Below are positions 32,064-42,270 of a stretch of DNA of 64,000 nucleotides, piece by piece. This DNA comes from JBMOUD01 sp049319665. Lineage in GTDB: Bacteria > Pseudomonadota > Gammaproteobacteria > Enterobacterales > Enterobacteriaceae. The stretch spans positions 62,001 through 126,000 of the forward strand of contig NZ_JBMOUD010000005.1 of NCBI RefSeq assembly GCF_049319665.1, written 5' to 3'. The notes below the pieces were generated by a model that was not told the origin of the DNA, ran no database searches, and worked only from the letters and a program-made list of their open reading frames with translations. Position numbers and translations under genes: made by a program. Numbering within the stretch: the stretch's first letter is position 1; each line of letters starts with the position of its first letter.

Positions 32064-35000
32064 TTACTTTCCAGGATGTTTTTCATTCGGTAAGAAACCT
32101 GTTCCATGACCAGGTTTATAATTTTCAGGCTTTACTTTTTGAATAGAATTCTGCTTTTTAGCCTGATTCCAAGTCAAATTATCTGGTTTTACCTCTATAT
32201 GATAGTGTTCACCATGATGACGAGGATTAAATACACCCTCATCACCCGGGTGACTCTCATAGCGAATTCTAGTATTGCTATTAGGCTCCCAAACCATGCG
32301 CGTTGTGCCGTGCTGAGTTGTCGAGACTTTAGGTTCAACACCTAAAGATGCTGTCAAATCTTTAGGATTAGAAGGGAAATGACTCGATGCACTATTTTTC
32401 TCGCCAGCATTATTAGCATGACCAGCCTTACCTCCTTTACCAATCCCTCCGGCGATCCCGCCTGCCGAAGCGATCCCCGTACTCCCCATGATATTCGCTA
32501 TTTCACGACTGGTTTCTTCCGAACCACCGGTCAGTTGAGCGCGATGGATCACCAGATCTCGTGAAGCTTCGATATTCGATAGCGCACCACGCAGATTGGC
32601 CCATTCACTGGTTTCCGCTGCGGTCAGGGAGCCTATACCATTCGTTCTGGCTTTCTCCTGCAACTCACCAATTCGCGTACTGTAATCACTCTGTAGAACA
32701 CGTAATTCTTTGGCTACCGCCACACATTGATCGGCACCGGTACAACTGGTTATCCGTTCCTGAACCGCGTCATATTCCCGACGGTATTTTTCTCTGACCT
32801 CTGAGCGACAGCTATCATCACCCTGACACTTGGCCAGTTCTTCACTGCGGCTTTTCTGTTGTGCCGTGCTGAGGTGATTATTCTCCACAACCGTCTTACC
32901 AGTCTGCGCTCCCGCGACTGTATCAGCCGTGCTGTTGCCTATCAACCCCCCTGCCAAGCCCGCTGCCAGCGTTGCTAACGCTGAGACCGTTTGTTTCTCT
33001 TCTTCACTTAGCTCACTCACCGATTTGCCGTACGCATCTGATGCTATCTTGCCTATCAACTCGCCGGTCGCCGCGCCTGCTGCACTCACCAGTGCATTGT
33101 TACCCTGTGCCGCAGCCAATGCCGCATTAACTGCCGCGTGCGCTAAGGTCCGGGATGCCAGGTCCGGCAACGTATCTGCTATCACTTTGGTGATATATGG
33201 CGCGGCACCGTTGGCGATGGCTGCCGCCATATCATGTCCAGCTAGCCCCTGCACCGCCGCCGTGGCTGCCTGCATCGCTCGCTGGATATCTCCCCCTGTG
33301 CCCCATTTCGCCATCTCAGCTTTATAGGACGCCGTGTTAGCCAGGTCGGCGTTGTATTTCGCCCACTCTTCCTTCGATGCCCCTTTGCCCGGCTCTCTCC
33401 CCAGCTCAGCCTTACCGGCGCTGATAGCCCGTATCTGCCCCTCTGTGCGGGCTATATCCATTGCCTGAGTGGCGATTTCCCCTATCACCTGCGCCTGCTG
33501 TAGCCGCTGCTGCTCTTTCTCTTTATCAAAGATTGGGCTTAACGTCTGGTTCGCACGCTCTACATCCCGGCTCAGGTCAGCAATATCCTGCTGCTGTTTG
33601 TCCTTATCCCTGATGATAATGCTGCCATCCGACACCGCCGCATGCGTGGTGCTGTCAGCATGCCCTTCATGATTGGCCCCCACCAGCAACCCGTTTGCCA
33701 TGTTCCCTGCAAACTGGCCGCCAATGCTACCGCCCGTGCTGAGCCCAAAACCTTGGTGCTCAGCCTTGAAGTCTGCTTTATTTTCTATGTTCTCAAAGCC
33801 CAGCGTGCCTGTCTCTAAGCGGTTTTTATCCGCTGTGGCCGTGCTGCCGATTACCGCCCCGTTTAGCTGAGTGTGCTCCCCAACCTTGATATCAAAACCA
33901 CCTTTACCGGCGAAAATACCCGTTTGTTCAACCACGCTGTCGTAGTTGCTGTGTATTTTATCGCGACTCAGGTTGACGCTTAGTGAACCACCACCGCCGC
34001 CAAAAGTATAACCACCACCAACGCTGGAGTTTTGCTGCGTCGAGTCGTAATAGTCGCTGTCCTGCTGGCTTTCCAGCAGCATATTACGGCCAACGTCAGC
34101 CTTCACCGTTTCGCCTGTAACCTGAGCTCCAAGAAGGCTGGTGTCGCGCCCGCTGATAATAGCGACCTGCTTACCGGCATTTAGGGTGGTCTCTGAATGC
34201 GTAAGACCATTACCACTCTCACTGCCACGCCCTTGGTTCTGACTGGCAGAAAGGCTCAGCCCGGCACCGCCTGAACCAACGCCTACGCCAACCCCAACAT
34301 TACTACCATGGCTTTCATTTTTACCAGTGGAAAGCTGCGTGTTCTGTGCTGACTGCAGATTAACATCGCGCTGCGCGTTGAGCATGATGTCTTTACCGGC
34401 CTGTAGCTGGCTGCCTTGTACGTTGATATCACCGCTATCGGCCTTACCTCCTTTACCATAAGCCACAACGTTCAGGTTATCCCCAGCGGTCAGACTGCTA
34501 CCTGACGCAGTGTTCTGCTCGCTGTGCTGGGTAGATTTAGAGGACTGACTGCCATAGGACAGGCTGAGACCCACGGTATTATTATTGCTTGGATCTCCGC
34601 CTTTCGCCGCATCTAGCCGTCCGGCCTGTACCGCCTGAATCCCTGACAACGCCGCTTTAGTACCTTGTAGTGCTGACAGTCTTTCATTACTCGAAGATTT
34701 AGCCTGCTGAGCACTCTCTACAGCAGAACCCAACGCACTGCCTGCCGTGCCAGATAAAGACACTGTCAGGCCACTGGTTTTCTGCTCGAAGGTTTCATCA
34801 CTACGATGAATATCACGACCCGGGTCTATCTGTACGCTATCACCGGCAATATTCACGTTTTTACTCGCGATCACATCAGCACCGCCGATATGCGCTTTGC
34901 CTCCCGCCACAATATTGACGTCACCGCCGGTTGAACCAATGGTACTGACGCTCTGGCTTTGCGTGGTGCCTTTCTCTTTAGCTTCGTGGCGCGATGAGGT

Positions 35001-38000
35001 GCTACCGATAGTGAAACCTAATCCACCGCCGCTAAATACCCCTTTCTTTTTCTTCTCTTCCAGCCGGTAGCTCGACCGTTCTTCGGTAGCAGCTGAGATA
35101 TCGACATTATTACCTGCTTGCAGACTGACTTTATTCTCACCCACGACCGATGAGCCTTTCACCGCCAGATCCTGGCCTGCTAATACCGAGACCTCTTTGC
35201 CACTCACCATGCTGCCGTTAGCAGTGCGACTATGTTCTTCCAGTTCGACATTGCTTTGTTTGCTGCTCAGGAAACCTTTTTTCTGACTGCTGCTTTTCTC
35301 AGAGAGGTGCTGCTCGTCATAGCTGGCATCCAAGGTGATGTTTTTCTTGGCCTGTAACGCTATCGTGCCATCTTCACTGTGCAGAGTACTACCTTGCAGG
35401 GCGATATCTCCCTGATTCGCCGTTGCCGTTATCCCCTCTTTAGCGCTGAAGACGCTGCTTTGTGACGTATCGCGTGAACTCTCAACCTGCCGCTGGCTTT
35501 TCGTTTTGCCAACTTTATTGCTTTCGCTGTCACTGTCGCTAACCTGTCGATGCGCTTCTTTTATCACTATCTGCTGCGCACTGAGGTCAATACCACCTGA
35601 TTCGCTATTAACGAGCGCACCTTCGGCAACGAATTCACCGCCCGACTGGATTGTCACGCCTTTACCACCGCTTAAGGCACTGGTGTGCAACGTTTCTTCC
35701 CGGCGTGTGTTATCTACGCTCGATGTAGAGCTATTGGCCTGCAAACGGGTGTTGTTGGTAGTAGTATCAGCGAGCAGTGAGACATTACCACCGGCCTGAA
35801 CCAGTGCTTTCCCTCCAGCTTCAGCCTGGCTACCTTTCACGGTAAGATCATTACCGGCTTGCAAGCTGAGATTACCGCCTGCATTTAGGCTACTGCCCAG
35901 CGCCTGCTGCCATTCGCCGCTGACATGTGCCATTCTTTTGCCAGCTTCTTCCATGCCTTCACTTTTGCGATTCCCCATTGCACCGGAAATCACATCAAGG
36001 TCGGCTGTGTGGCTGCTATGAGCGGTGGAAATGCTTAGATTGTTACTGGCACTCAAACTAAGGTTATCTGTAGCGCTAAGCTTGGCACCTTGTAGACTAA
36101 TATCGCTACCGCTTAGACTAAGTTCACGTGCGCTCATGCTGGCTTGACGCAACGCATCCTGCAAATTTGTACTGAGCTTGATGTTATCTGCCTGCACATT
36201 AAGGGTATCAGCGTGGATGTCGCCGCCTTGATGCAAGAGTTGGCTGGTATCAATATTAAGTGCTTTATCGGCAAACAAATTGCCTGCGTTGCTGATGCTA
36301 TTGGTAGACAGTTGCAAATTGCCCCCCGCAATCACCGCCCCATCGCCAGTTAGCCTCAGGCTGCTGTTAGCCAGGTAGACTTTAGGTACCCAAACCGTTT
36401 GTGGTCCTTGTGCGGTATCTACCGTTTCACTCACCATCCAAACAATATCTTGCTGTAGCGCAGCAATTTGTTGCGGCGTTAAGGCCACGCCAGGTACCAA
36501 GTGGAAATCATTCGCGACTTTGATACCGTTGTTCATCAAGGATTTATATTGCGCCATCGCATCTTCACCGTGCGATGATGGACGGCCAGTTAAGTTGAGC
36601 AACTGTTCACGTACAAGCCGTTGTTCGTAATAGCCATCACCTAAACGCTTATGCGTCTGGCTTGGGTCATAACCCACGCGTTGCAGCATATAGTCACTGC
36701 TTATAAAGTTGTTTTTATTGGTAAAACGTGCATCCGTCACCACCAAGTAAGGGCTATTTGGCGCTGCTTGCTGACGGAATAAGGCGTTATCAGGGATAGT
36801 TAACCCCACCTTAGCGACGTGTTGTTTATCGGTTAATGCCAGCTCTCCCGGAGTCAGCGGAGCCTTGCCAGCAGCCAGATCGGTATCCGCCGTTTGCCAG
36901 TGGCTATCTGACAAAGTCACCGATAACGGATTGCGCTCCCACTCTGCACGTTCCGCCGCGGCCGCCTGTTTAGCGGCTTCTACCGTACTAATTTGCGCCT
37001 GATTAACCGTGGTATTTTCCAGATGAGTGCCGGTCAGCACCACATTACCATTGCCACTGATAACCGCATCAATAGTCATCAAAGCCGTGGTGATATCGCT
37101 ACGGTTTTCAGGGTGCCAATGCTTGGTATCTCGGTCGTAATGGTCAACGATATATTCCTGTTCCCGTTGGTTCACCGAGTAACCTTGGTTAATCACAGAA
37201 CCGTTGCCATCAATGGTCAGATTGCCATTTGAGCTGACCGTACTGGCATCATTATTCAGCTTTTCGCCAATATGTAGCGTCATATTGCCGCCAGAAAGCA
37301 ATGTAGCCCCAATGCCAGCAGAAATCAGTTTATCCGTGGTACGTGTCCCACTGACGCCGCGCTCACGCAGATTGTTATAATCGTCAACAAAAGGGATATC
37401 CTCACCAGTAATGTGTATCTCTGGGTCAAATTGTTCCACTCGCCCTCGGTTATGCTCTCGCCATACTGTGTTCTGATAAGGGGTTGGAACATTGTTTTGG
37501 TGCCATCCACGCGTTTCATAGAACGTCATGTTGTAGCTACCGTCCGCATTCGGTGTTAACGCTTTATAATTGACCCACAAGCTGACGAGTTCACCACGGT
37601 TATTTTTCACCTTCACTTCAGCCTTCTTGGCTGTAGCGTCAATATTTAGCAGTGTGCCATAGCGGTTGCTTTCTACGGCAACATCATCACGGAAAGTTAA
37701 CTTCTGAGTCGTCGCCGCGATGGTACTTTCATCATGATTGACGCCAGATCCATAAGAACGCCAATAGTAGTTATAACGATGCCATTTATAGTCGGTCTTC
37801 TCCGCTTCCCGTTCTATCTCCAGTCCTTCTCGCAGATTATTAAAACGTTTAGCCTCAAGGACAATATCGCCTTCCGCTTCAATATTGCTGGCACGGTTTT
37901 CAATCAAGTCGTTACTGGATAAATGCAATGTGCCCGCGCTGTAAATAAAACCAGCATCGCGATTGATGAGAGTCTCACCGGTCAACAGGCTGAGTTGCTC

Positions 38001-41000
38001 GGTCGCCGCAATTAATGCTTCACGGCCGTGATTATCCAACGCTCTGCTGTTAACCGTTATCCGATCGCCCATTAACGTCGCTTGGTTGTCCAGAGTATCG
38101 CTTTGGAGTGTCAATTGGTTGGCTTCGATACGTCCTTTATTGAGCACAGTTCCGGTAGCCAAATGAAGATTTTTACCGACCAAAGAGGCCAGGTTAGTAA
38201 AATTAGCACTTTGGAGATTGAGATCACCCGGCAATAACCATTCGGCTAAATTGGTTAAAGTTCCCGCCACGGAGAAGGCAACACCGCTGTTACTGCTTAT
38301 CGTGTCACCAGCCTGATGGGTATAATCCTGTTGAACACTCAGCGCTAACGCCTGCTGGCTGAGCAATGTGCCGCCCTGGTTATTGAGCGACAGAGTATTC
38401 GCCGTTAAAGTACCATTGCTTTGAATATTGCCACTTTGGTTCAACAAAGTCAGAGAAGGAGTGCCCCCCGCATTAATGCTAAGCGCATGACCGGATAAGA
38501 TTTTCCCTTGTTGGTTATCCAGCGTATTCAGTTGAGATAGCGTTAATGTACCTGCACTTTGCAGACGGCCGGCCGTGTTATCTAAAGACTGCGCATTTAT
38601 CTCAGTATTAGTTGTACCAATTAGCGCACCGCCATCCCGGTTGTTTAACTGCTGGGTATGCACTGTTAGTGCGTCCTGGCTGCTGATAATTCCTTGGTTA
38701 TGATTATCAATCTGCTGGCTCTTAACATCTAACGCCTGCGCAGAAACCAATTGCCCGCCCTGATTATCCACGGTGTTAGCGCCTAAGCGCAGCCTGCCGC
38801 CACTGTGGAGTTTACCCTGCTGATTATTAAGCTGACCGAGTTGATAATCACCCGCTCCTTGGCTAATTATCATCCCTGCGTGGTTATCAAGCTGGTTGGT
38901 CGTCAACGCGATATCACCGAGGCTACTGATCGTACCTTGGTGATTTTGGAGTACATCGGCAGAAATCTGCTGCGCCTGATTAGCTCGGAGCGTCCCGCCG
39001 TTATTGTCCAATAATCCTGAGATGTGCAAACCGAGATGCTGCTGACTGTCGATGACTCCTTGTGTATTCAACAGTTGCTTAGCGCTGATTTGAGTGCTCT
39101 CGCCACTTTGCAGTTTGCCCTGACGGTTATCTAAATTATCATTTAAGGTAAGTTGCAGGTGTTTTTGGCTATAAAGCATGCCGTTTTGTTGGTTATCAAT
39201 ACCCTGAGCATCAACTTGTAGCTGTTCACCGGCTAGCAGTTGTCCGCCAGCATTGTGCAACATCCCTGAAGTCGAAATCTGTGCAGTGCTCTGTAATGTC
39301 GGTCCTTGCGCTGCTTCCCCCTGCACCGACAGTCGTAATTGTGCACTGATCTTTCCGGCCTGGTTATAGATATCCTGCAATGTATGTAGCGCCATATTAG
39401 CGGCAGACTGCAAGGTACCCTGCTGGTTATCTAGCGTGTTAGTGCTCAGCTCTGTATTTTGCTGGCTCAACACTTCCCCTTTACGGTTATCCAAATGCTG
39501 GGTAGCAATCGTCAATGCGCCTGCGCTACCAATACTTCCTTGGTTATTAATAATATTATCAGCCTGTAAACCTAATGCTTTCTGGCTGATGATGTTGCCA
39601 TCGTGGTTATCCAGGTTCCCCGTTAGCTGCATATCTAACGTATCTAGCGCCTGAATTTCACCGTTGGTATTTAAGAAACCGGAAGCCCGCAAGGTACTAC
39701 TGCCTGCGCTCGTCAGCTTGCCGACTTGGTTATCCCACTCATTACGTAGCTTCACCTCAAGCGTTTTAAGGCTTTGTACTAGACCTTGCTGACCGTTATG
39801 CAACTGTCCGCCTTCAAGCAGCATCGCTCCGTCGCTTAGCAGCTTACCCGCCTCATTGTTCAACAAGCTTTGCGCGCTACCTTGCCAGGTAAAATCTTGC
39901 TGAGCAGTTAAAGCACCAGACTGATTATTGATGCCACCAGCGGTTTTAAGCGCCAATCCCCCCCCCGATTGCAGTTTGCCCTCGGTATTGTCGATATCAT
40001 GTGCCGCAACGTTGACCTGTTTCCTGCCCGTCACTGTACCTTTGCGATTATCCCAGCCACCTTCTGAGTTAACATCAAGTCGGCCTGCCGCTTCGATTAC
40101 ACCTTGCTGGTTATCGATTAATTGCTGGGCCTTGAGCTGTAACTCTCCTTGGCTAACCAACGTACCTTGAGCATTATTGAGTGACTGCGTACCAATCTGT
40201 AAATTTTGGCCGTAGATTTTCCCCGTGCGGTTATCAACCGTACCTTGAGTGCTCAACACCAAATTTTGCCCAAGTATCTCCCCCGCGCTGTTATCAAGCG
40301 CAGCTTGGGAATTAAGCTTCAGACTGTCCCCAGATAGCAACTTACCTTGGTGGTTGTTTATACCCTGCTGTGCCGAAACTGCCAGCTGTGACTGGCTTTG
40401 CAGCGTGCCGTTCTCGTTATCCAACATGTCAGTATCAAGTTGCAAGCGACTATTGCTACCCAGCATCCCATCGTGATTAGTTAACAGCCCACCAACCTGC
40501 CAGTGTTGTGCAACACTGCCCAGTGCGGCCAGACGCCCTTGATTATTATTAAGAGCAGCCGTATTGAGGACGAGCTGTTGCGCTTCTATGCTACCGCCTG
40601 TGTTATCCAGCCCACCAGTAAGGGTAAAACTGCTTTCACCTTCCCCTACTTGTGACCAAACACCGCCTTGATTCAGTAGATTATCGGCAGAGATATCCCA
40701 TTGTCCGGCGCGGACTTGCGCCTGTTGTGCTTGTACATTGCCTTGGCTACGTACCGTAAATTGCTGACTATCAACTTGCGCTTGTTGCAGCGATACATGC
40801 CCGTTTTTCGCAGTCAGCACCGCCTGTTCAGCTGCAAGGCGACTATTATTTATATCGACCTGCTTACCGGTGATGTTGATTTTCTGCTTACTCAGCAGAC
40901 TACCGTTGGCATGAATATCGCCTTGACTACTGAGCGTTAAATCTGCGGGGCGAATTAAGGTACTGTTCTGATCGCTACCGGACAACATATGCCCGCTGCT

Positions 41001-42200
41001 GCTGATCCCTTTTGCCGATTGCAACGTCACATTACCGCTCGCGGCTAGCGTACCCGACTGTCGGATCTCACCTTCACGACTTTGCACATTGAGCTGGCCA
41101 CCACTATGCAATTTGCCGTGATGCTCGACGGTATCTTTAGCCGCCAGAGTGATATCCCCTCCGGCTTGGGTATAAGGCTCAGATGCCGCTGCCTGCCAGG
41201 TTATTTTACCTTCGCTGCTCACGGTTAGCGTCTTGTCAGCCTGAAGATGCCCGCCTTGGTTGCGCACCCCAACGCCGGTTTCGGTACCCACCATGCGGAT
41301 ATAGCCGCTGTACATACCTCCCATCTGCCCCATGTCTATCGCAAGTTCAGGATGAGCCGCATCATTGCCAGCCAAGGCGTCAACACGTTTAGTATCCGCG
41401 CTGATCTGATTACGACCAGCCACCACCGTCACACCTTGCTTAGCCCAGATGCCAGCATTCACTTTTACTGCACGCGCCAGGACATCAACATATTCAGTAT
41501 CATGGCGAGAGTCGCCATTCAGACCGCCGCCCTCAATACGGATCACGCCACGCTCTACCTGGTATCCCGCTAAGCTACCGTCGGCATTCAACTGCGGTTT
41601 ACCCGTTGTTAACGTCATACGCCCGGCGTTAATGGTGCCGCAACCGTCACACACGATACCGGACGGGTTGGCAACAATCACCTGAGCCTTGCCACCCGCT
41701 ACTTCAAGAAAGCCGCGTAGTTGGCTCGGATTATTACTATTCACTTCATTAAGAATGACTTTAGCGGGGGCAGAATTTGGGTTGAGTTTAGCGTTCCCCT
41801 GAATATAGCCCGCAAGCTGAGTTGAGGTCATTACCGCCGAGTTATTGAGGATTGCACCCTTTTGGTCAACATCAAATTGCTGATATTGGTTGTGCGAAAT
41901 CCCAGCTTGATTCGGCGCGTTGATATTGACCTGCGGCACCCCATTTTGAGTGACGATCACTTCAGGCCTCAGCCCTGCTACAGCTTGACCATCAGCCACA
42001 ATACCGTTAGCAGCAACAGGTTCAGCAAATAACACTAGGCTCATTAACCAGATAGCGCGGCGTACTGTTACCCATAAACGCGCGCCGCCGCTGCTTCGGG
42101 TTTGCCCAGGCATAGTGCTACAGCTGCGGGCGAGTTCCGACACCACCTGCAACTCACCTTTCGTTCGGCTGTAAATAATGCGATAACAATGCTTGTTCAT
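32064..42200 (-). CDS. cdiA: Contact-dependent inhibition toxin CdiA (two-partner secretion)
   Basis: The 3378-residue surface protein delivers its C-terminal toxin into touching cells. Order: extended ESPR signal peptide ending PVAA|NG (residue ~65), TPS haemagglutination domain with NPSGI (to ~330), a long FHA-1 region of QG-L/S-type repeats rich in LDNxxGxLxS (to ~1460), a non-repetitive middle rich in Tyr and Trp (~1465-1950) that may hold the receptor-binding part, FHA-2 repeats (~1950-2750), a pretoxin region and VENN at 3105-3108. The last 270 residues are the variable toxin module, ending with HHGEHYHIEVKP and GHGTGFLPNEKHPG. The His-rich tip suggests a nuclease, possibly Ntox24-like. 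Partner cdiB is upstream. Confidence 0.95.
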   Translation of the reverse strand: MNKHCYRIIYSRTKGELQVVSELARSCSTMPGQTRSSGGARLWVTVRRAIWLMSLVLFAEPVAANGIVADGQAVAGLRPEVIVTQNGVPQVNINAPNQAGISHNQYQQFDVDQKGAILNNSAVMTSTQLAGYIQGNAKLNPNSAPAKVILNEVNSNNPSQLRGFLEVAGGKAQVIVANPSGIVCDGCGTINAGRMTLTTGKPQLNADGSLAGYQVERGVIRIEGGGLNGDSRHDTEYVDVLARAVKVNAGIWAKQGVTVVAGRNQISADTKRVDALAGNDAAHPELAIDMGQMGGMYSGYIRMVGTETGVGVRNQGGHLQADKTLTVSSEGKITWQAAASEPYTQAGGDITLAAKDTVEHHGKLHSGGQLNVQSREGEIRQSGTLAASGNVTLQSAKGISSSGHMLSGSDQNSTLIRPADLTLSSQGDIHANGSLLSKQKINITGKQVDINNSRLAAEQAVLTAKNGHVSLQQAQVDSQQFTVRSQGNVQAQQAQVRAGQWDISADNLLNQGGVWSQVGEGESSFTLTGGLDNTGGSIEAQQLVLNTAALNNNQGRLAALGSVAQHWQVGGLLTNHDGMLGSNSRLQLDTDMLDNENGTLQSQSQLAVSAQQGINNHQGKLLSGDSLKLNSQAALDNSAGEILGQNLVLSTQGTVDNRTGKIYGQNLQIGTQSLNNAQGTLVSQGELQLKAQQLIDNQQGVIEAAGRLDVNSEGGWDNRKGTVTGRKQVNVAAHDIDNTEGKLQSGGGLALKTAGGINNQSGALTAQQDFTWQGSAQSLLNNEAGKLLSDGAMLLEGGQLHNGQQGLVQSLKTLEVKLRNEWDNQVGKLTSAGSSTLRASGFLNTNGEIQALDTLDMQLTGNLDNHDGNIISQKALGLQADNIINNQGSIGSAGALTIATQHLDNRKGEVLSQQNTELSTNTLDNQQGTLQSAANMALHTLQDIYNQAGKISAQLRLSVQGEAAQGPTLQSTAQISTSGMLHNAGGQLLAGEQLQVDAQGIDNQQNGMLYSQKHLQLTLNDNLDNRQGKLQSGESTQISAKQLLNTQGVIDSQQHLGLHISGLLDNNGGTLRANQAQQISADVLQNHQGTISSLGDIALTTNQLDNHAGMIISQGAGDYQLGQLNNQQGKLHSGGRLRLGANTVDNQGGQLVSAQALDVKSQQIDNHNQGIISSQDALTVHTQQLNNRDGGALIGTTNTEINAQSLDNTAGRLQSAGTLTLSQLNTLDNQQGKILSGHALSINAGGTPSLTLLNQSGNIQSNGTLTANTLSLNNQGGTLLSQQALALSVQQDYTHQAGDTISSNSGVAFSVAGTLTNLAEWLLPGDLNLQSANFTNLASLVGKNLHLATGTVLNKGRIEANQLTLQSDTLDNQATLMGDRITVNSRALDNHGREALIAATEQLSLLTGETLINRDAGFIYSAGTLHLSSNDLIENRASNIEAEGDIVLEAKRFNNLREGLEIEREAEKTDYKWHRYNYYWRSYGSGVNHDESTIAATTQKLTFRDDVAVESNRYGTLLNIDATAKKAEVKVKNNRGELVSLWVNYKALTPNADGSYNMTFYETRGWHQNNVPTPYQNTVWREHNRGRVEQFDPEIHITGEDIPFVDDYNNLRERGVSGTRTTDKLISAGIGATLLSGGNMTLHIGEKLNNDASTVSSNGNLTIDGNGSVINQGYSVNQREQEYIVDHYDRDTKHWHPENRSDITTALMTIDAVISGNGNVVLTGTHLENTTVNQAQISTVEAAKQAAAAERAEWERNPLSVTLSDSHWQTADTDLAAGKAPLTPGELALTDKQHVAKVGLTIPDNALFRQQAAPNSPYLVVTDARFTNKNNFISSDYMLQRVGYDPSQTHKRLGDGYYEQRLVREQLLNLTGRPSSHGEDAMAQYKSLMNNGIKVANDFHLVPGVALTPQQIAALQQDIVWMVSETVDTAQGPQTVWVPKVYLANSSLRLTGDGAVIAGGNLQLSTNSISNAGNLFADKALNIDTSQLLHQGGDIHADTLNVQADNIKLSTNLQDALRQASMSARELSLSGSDISLQGAKLSATDNLSLSASNNLSISTAHSSHTADLDVISGAMGNRKSEGMEEAGKRMAHVSGEWQQALGSSLNAGGNLSLQAGNDLTVKGSQAEAGGKALVQAGGNVSLLADTTTNNTRLQANSSTSSVDNTRREETLHTSALSGGKGVTIQSGGEFVAEGALVNSESGGIDLSAQQIVIKEAHRQVSDSDSESNKVGKTKSQRQVESSRDTSQSSVFSAKEGITATANQGDIALQGSTLHSEDGTIALQAKKNITLDASYDEQHLSEKSSSQKKGFLSSKQSNVELEEHSRTANGSMVSGKEVSVLAGQDLAVKGSSVVGENKVSLQAGNNVDISAATEERSSYRLEEKKKKGVFSGGGLGFTIGSTSSRHEAKEKGTTQSQSVSTIGSTGGDVNIVAGGKAHIGGADVIASKNVNIAGDSVQIDPGRDIHRSDETFEQKTSGLTVSLSGTAGSALGSAVESAQQAKSSSNERLSALQGTKAALSGIQAVQAGRLDAAKGGDPSNNNTVGLSLSYGSQSSKSTQHSEQNTASGSSLTAGDNLNVVAYGKGGKADSGDINVQGSQLQAGKDIMLNAQRDVNLQSAQNTQLSTGKNESHGSNVGVGVGVGSGGAGLSLSASQNQGRGSESGNGLTHSETTLNAGKQVAIISGRDTSLLGAQVTGETVKADVGRNMLLESQQDSDYYDSTQQNSSVGGGYTFGGGGGSLSVNLSRDKIHSNYDSVVEQTGIFAGKGGFDIKVGEHTQLNGAVIGSTATADKNRLETGTLGFENIENKADFKAEHQGFGLSTGGSIGGQFAGNMANGLLVGANHEGHADSTTHAAVSDGSIIIRDKDKQQQDIADLSRDVERANQTLSPIFDKEKEQQRLQQAQVIGEIATQAMDIARTEGQIRAISAGKAELGREPGKGASKEEWAKYNADLANTASYKAEMAKWGTGGDIQRAMQAATAAVQGLAGHDMAAAIANGAAPYITKVIADTLPDLASRTLAHAAVNAALAAAQGNNALVSAAGAATGELIGKIASDAYGKSVSELSEEEKQTVSALATLAAGLAGGLIGNSTADTVAGAQTGKTVVENNHLSTAQQKSRSEELAKCQGDDSCRSEVREKYRREYDAVQERITSCTGADQCVAVAKELRVLQSDYSTRIGELQEKARTNGIGSLTAAETSEWANLRGALSNIEASRDLVIHRAQLTGGSEETSREIANIMGSTGIASAGGIAGGIGKGGKAGHANNAGEKNSASSHFPSNPKDLTASLGVEPKVSTTQHGTTRMVWEPNSNTRIRYESHPGDEGVFNPRHHGEHYHIEVKPDNLTWNQAKKQNSIQKVKPENYKPGHGTGFLPNEKHPGK
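32878..33171 (-). repeat. 294-bp direct repeat, cdiA copy
   Basis: This is the in-gene copy of the repeat at 31247-31540. It codes for the pretoxin segment ending exactly at VENN. Recombination between the copies would delete the present toxin-immunity pair and fuse the barnase cassette to cdiA in frame. Confidence 0.92.
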
Positions 42201-42270
42201 GGATAACGTCCTTTGTTAAAAACTGTCCAATCAGTGAAAAACTCGAGCTGATTTCCTGCTCTATTAATCA

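Noticed and set aside
32929..33327. Plus-strand frame through the cdiA pretoxin region, repeated in the orphan copy
   Set aside because: It is the antisense shadow of the conserved pretoxin coding sequence and appears twice only because the 294-bp segment is repeated.
38000..40900. Regular repeats in cdiA read as a DNA repeat array
   Set aside because: They are the coding trace of degenerate FHA-1 peptide repeats; the bases vary while the LDNxxGxL pattern is kept.
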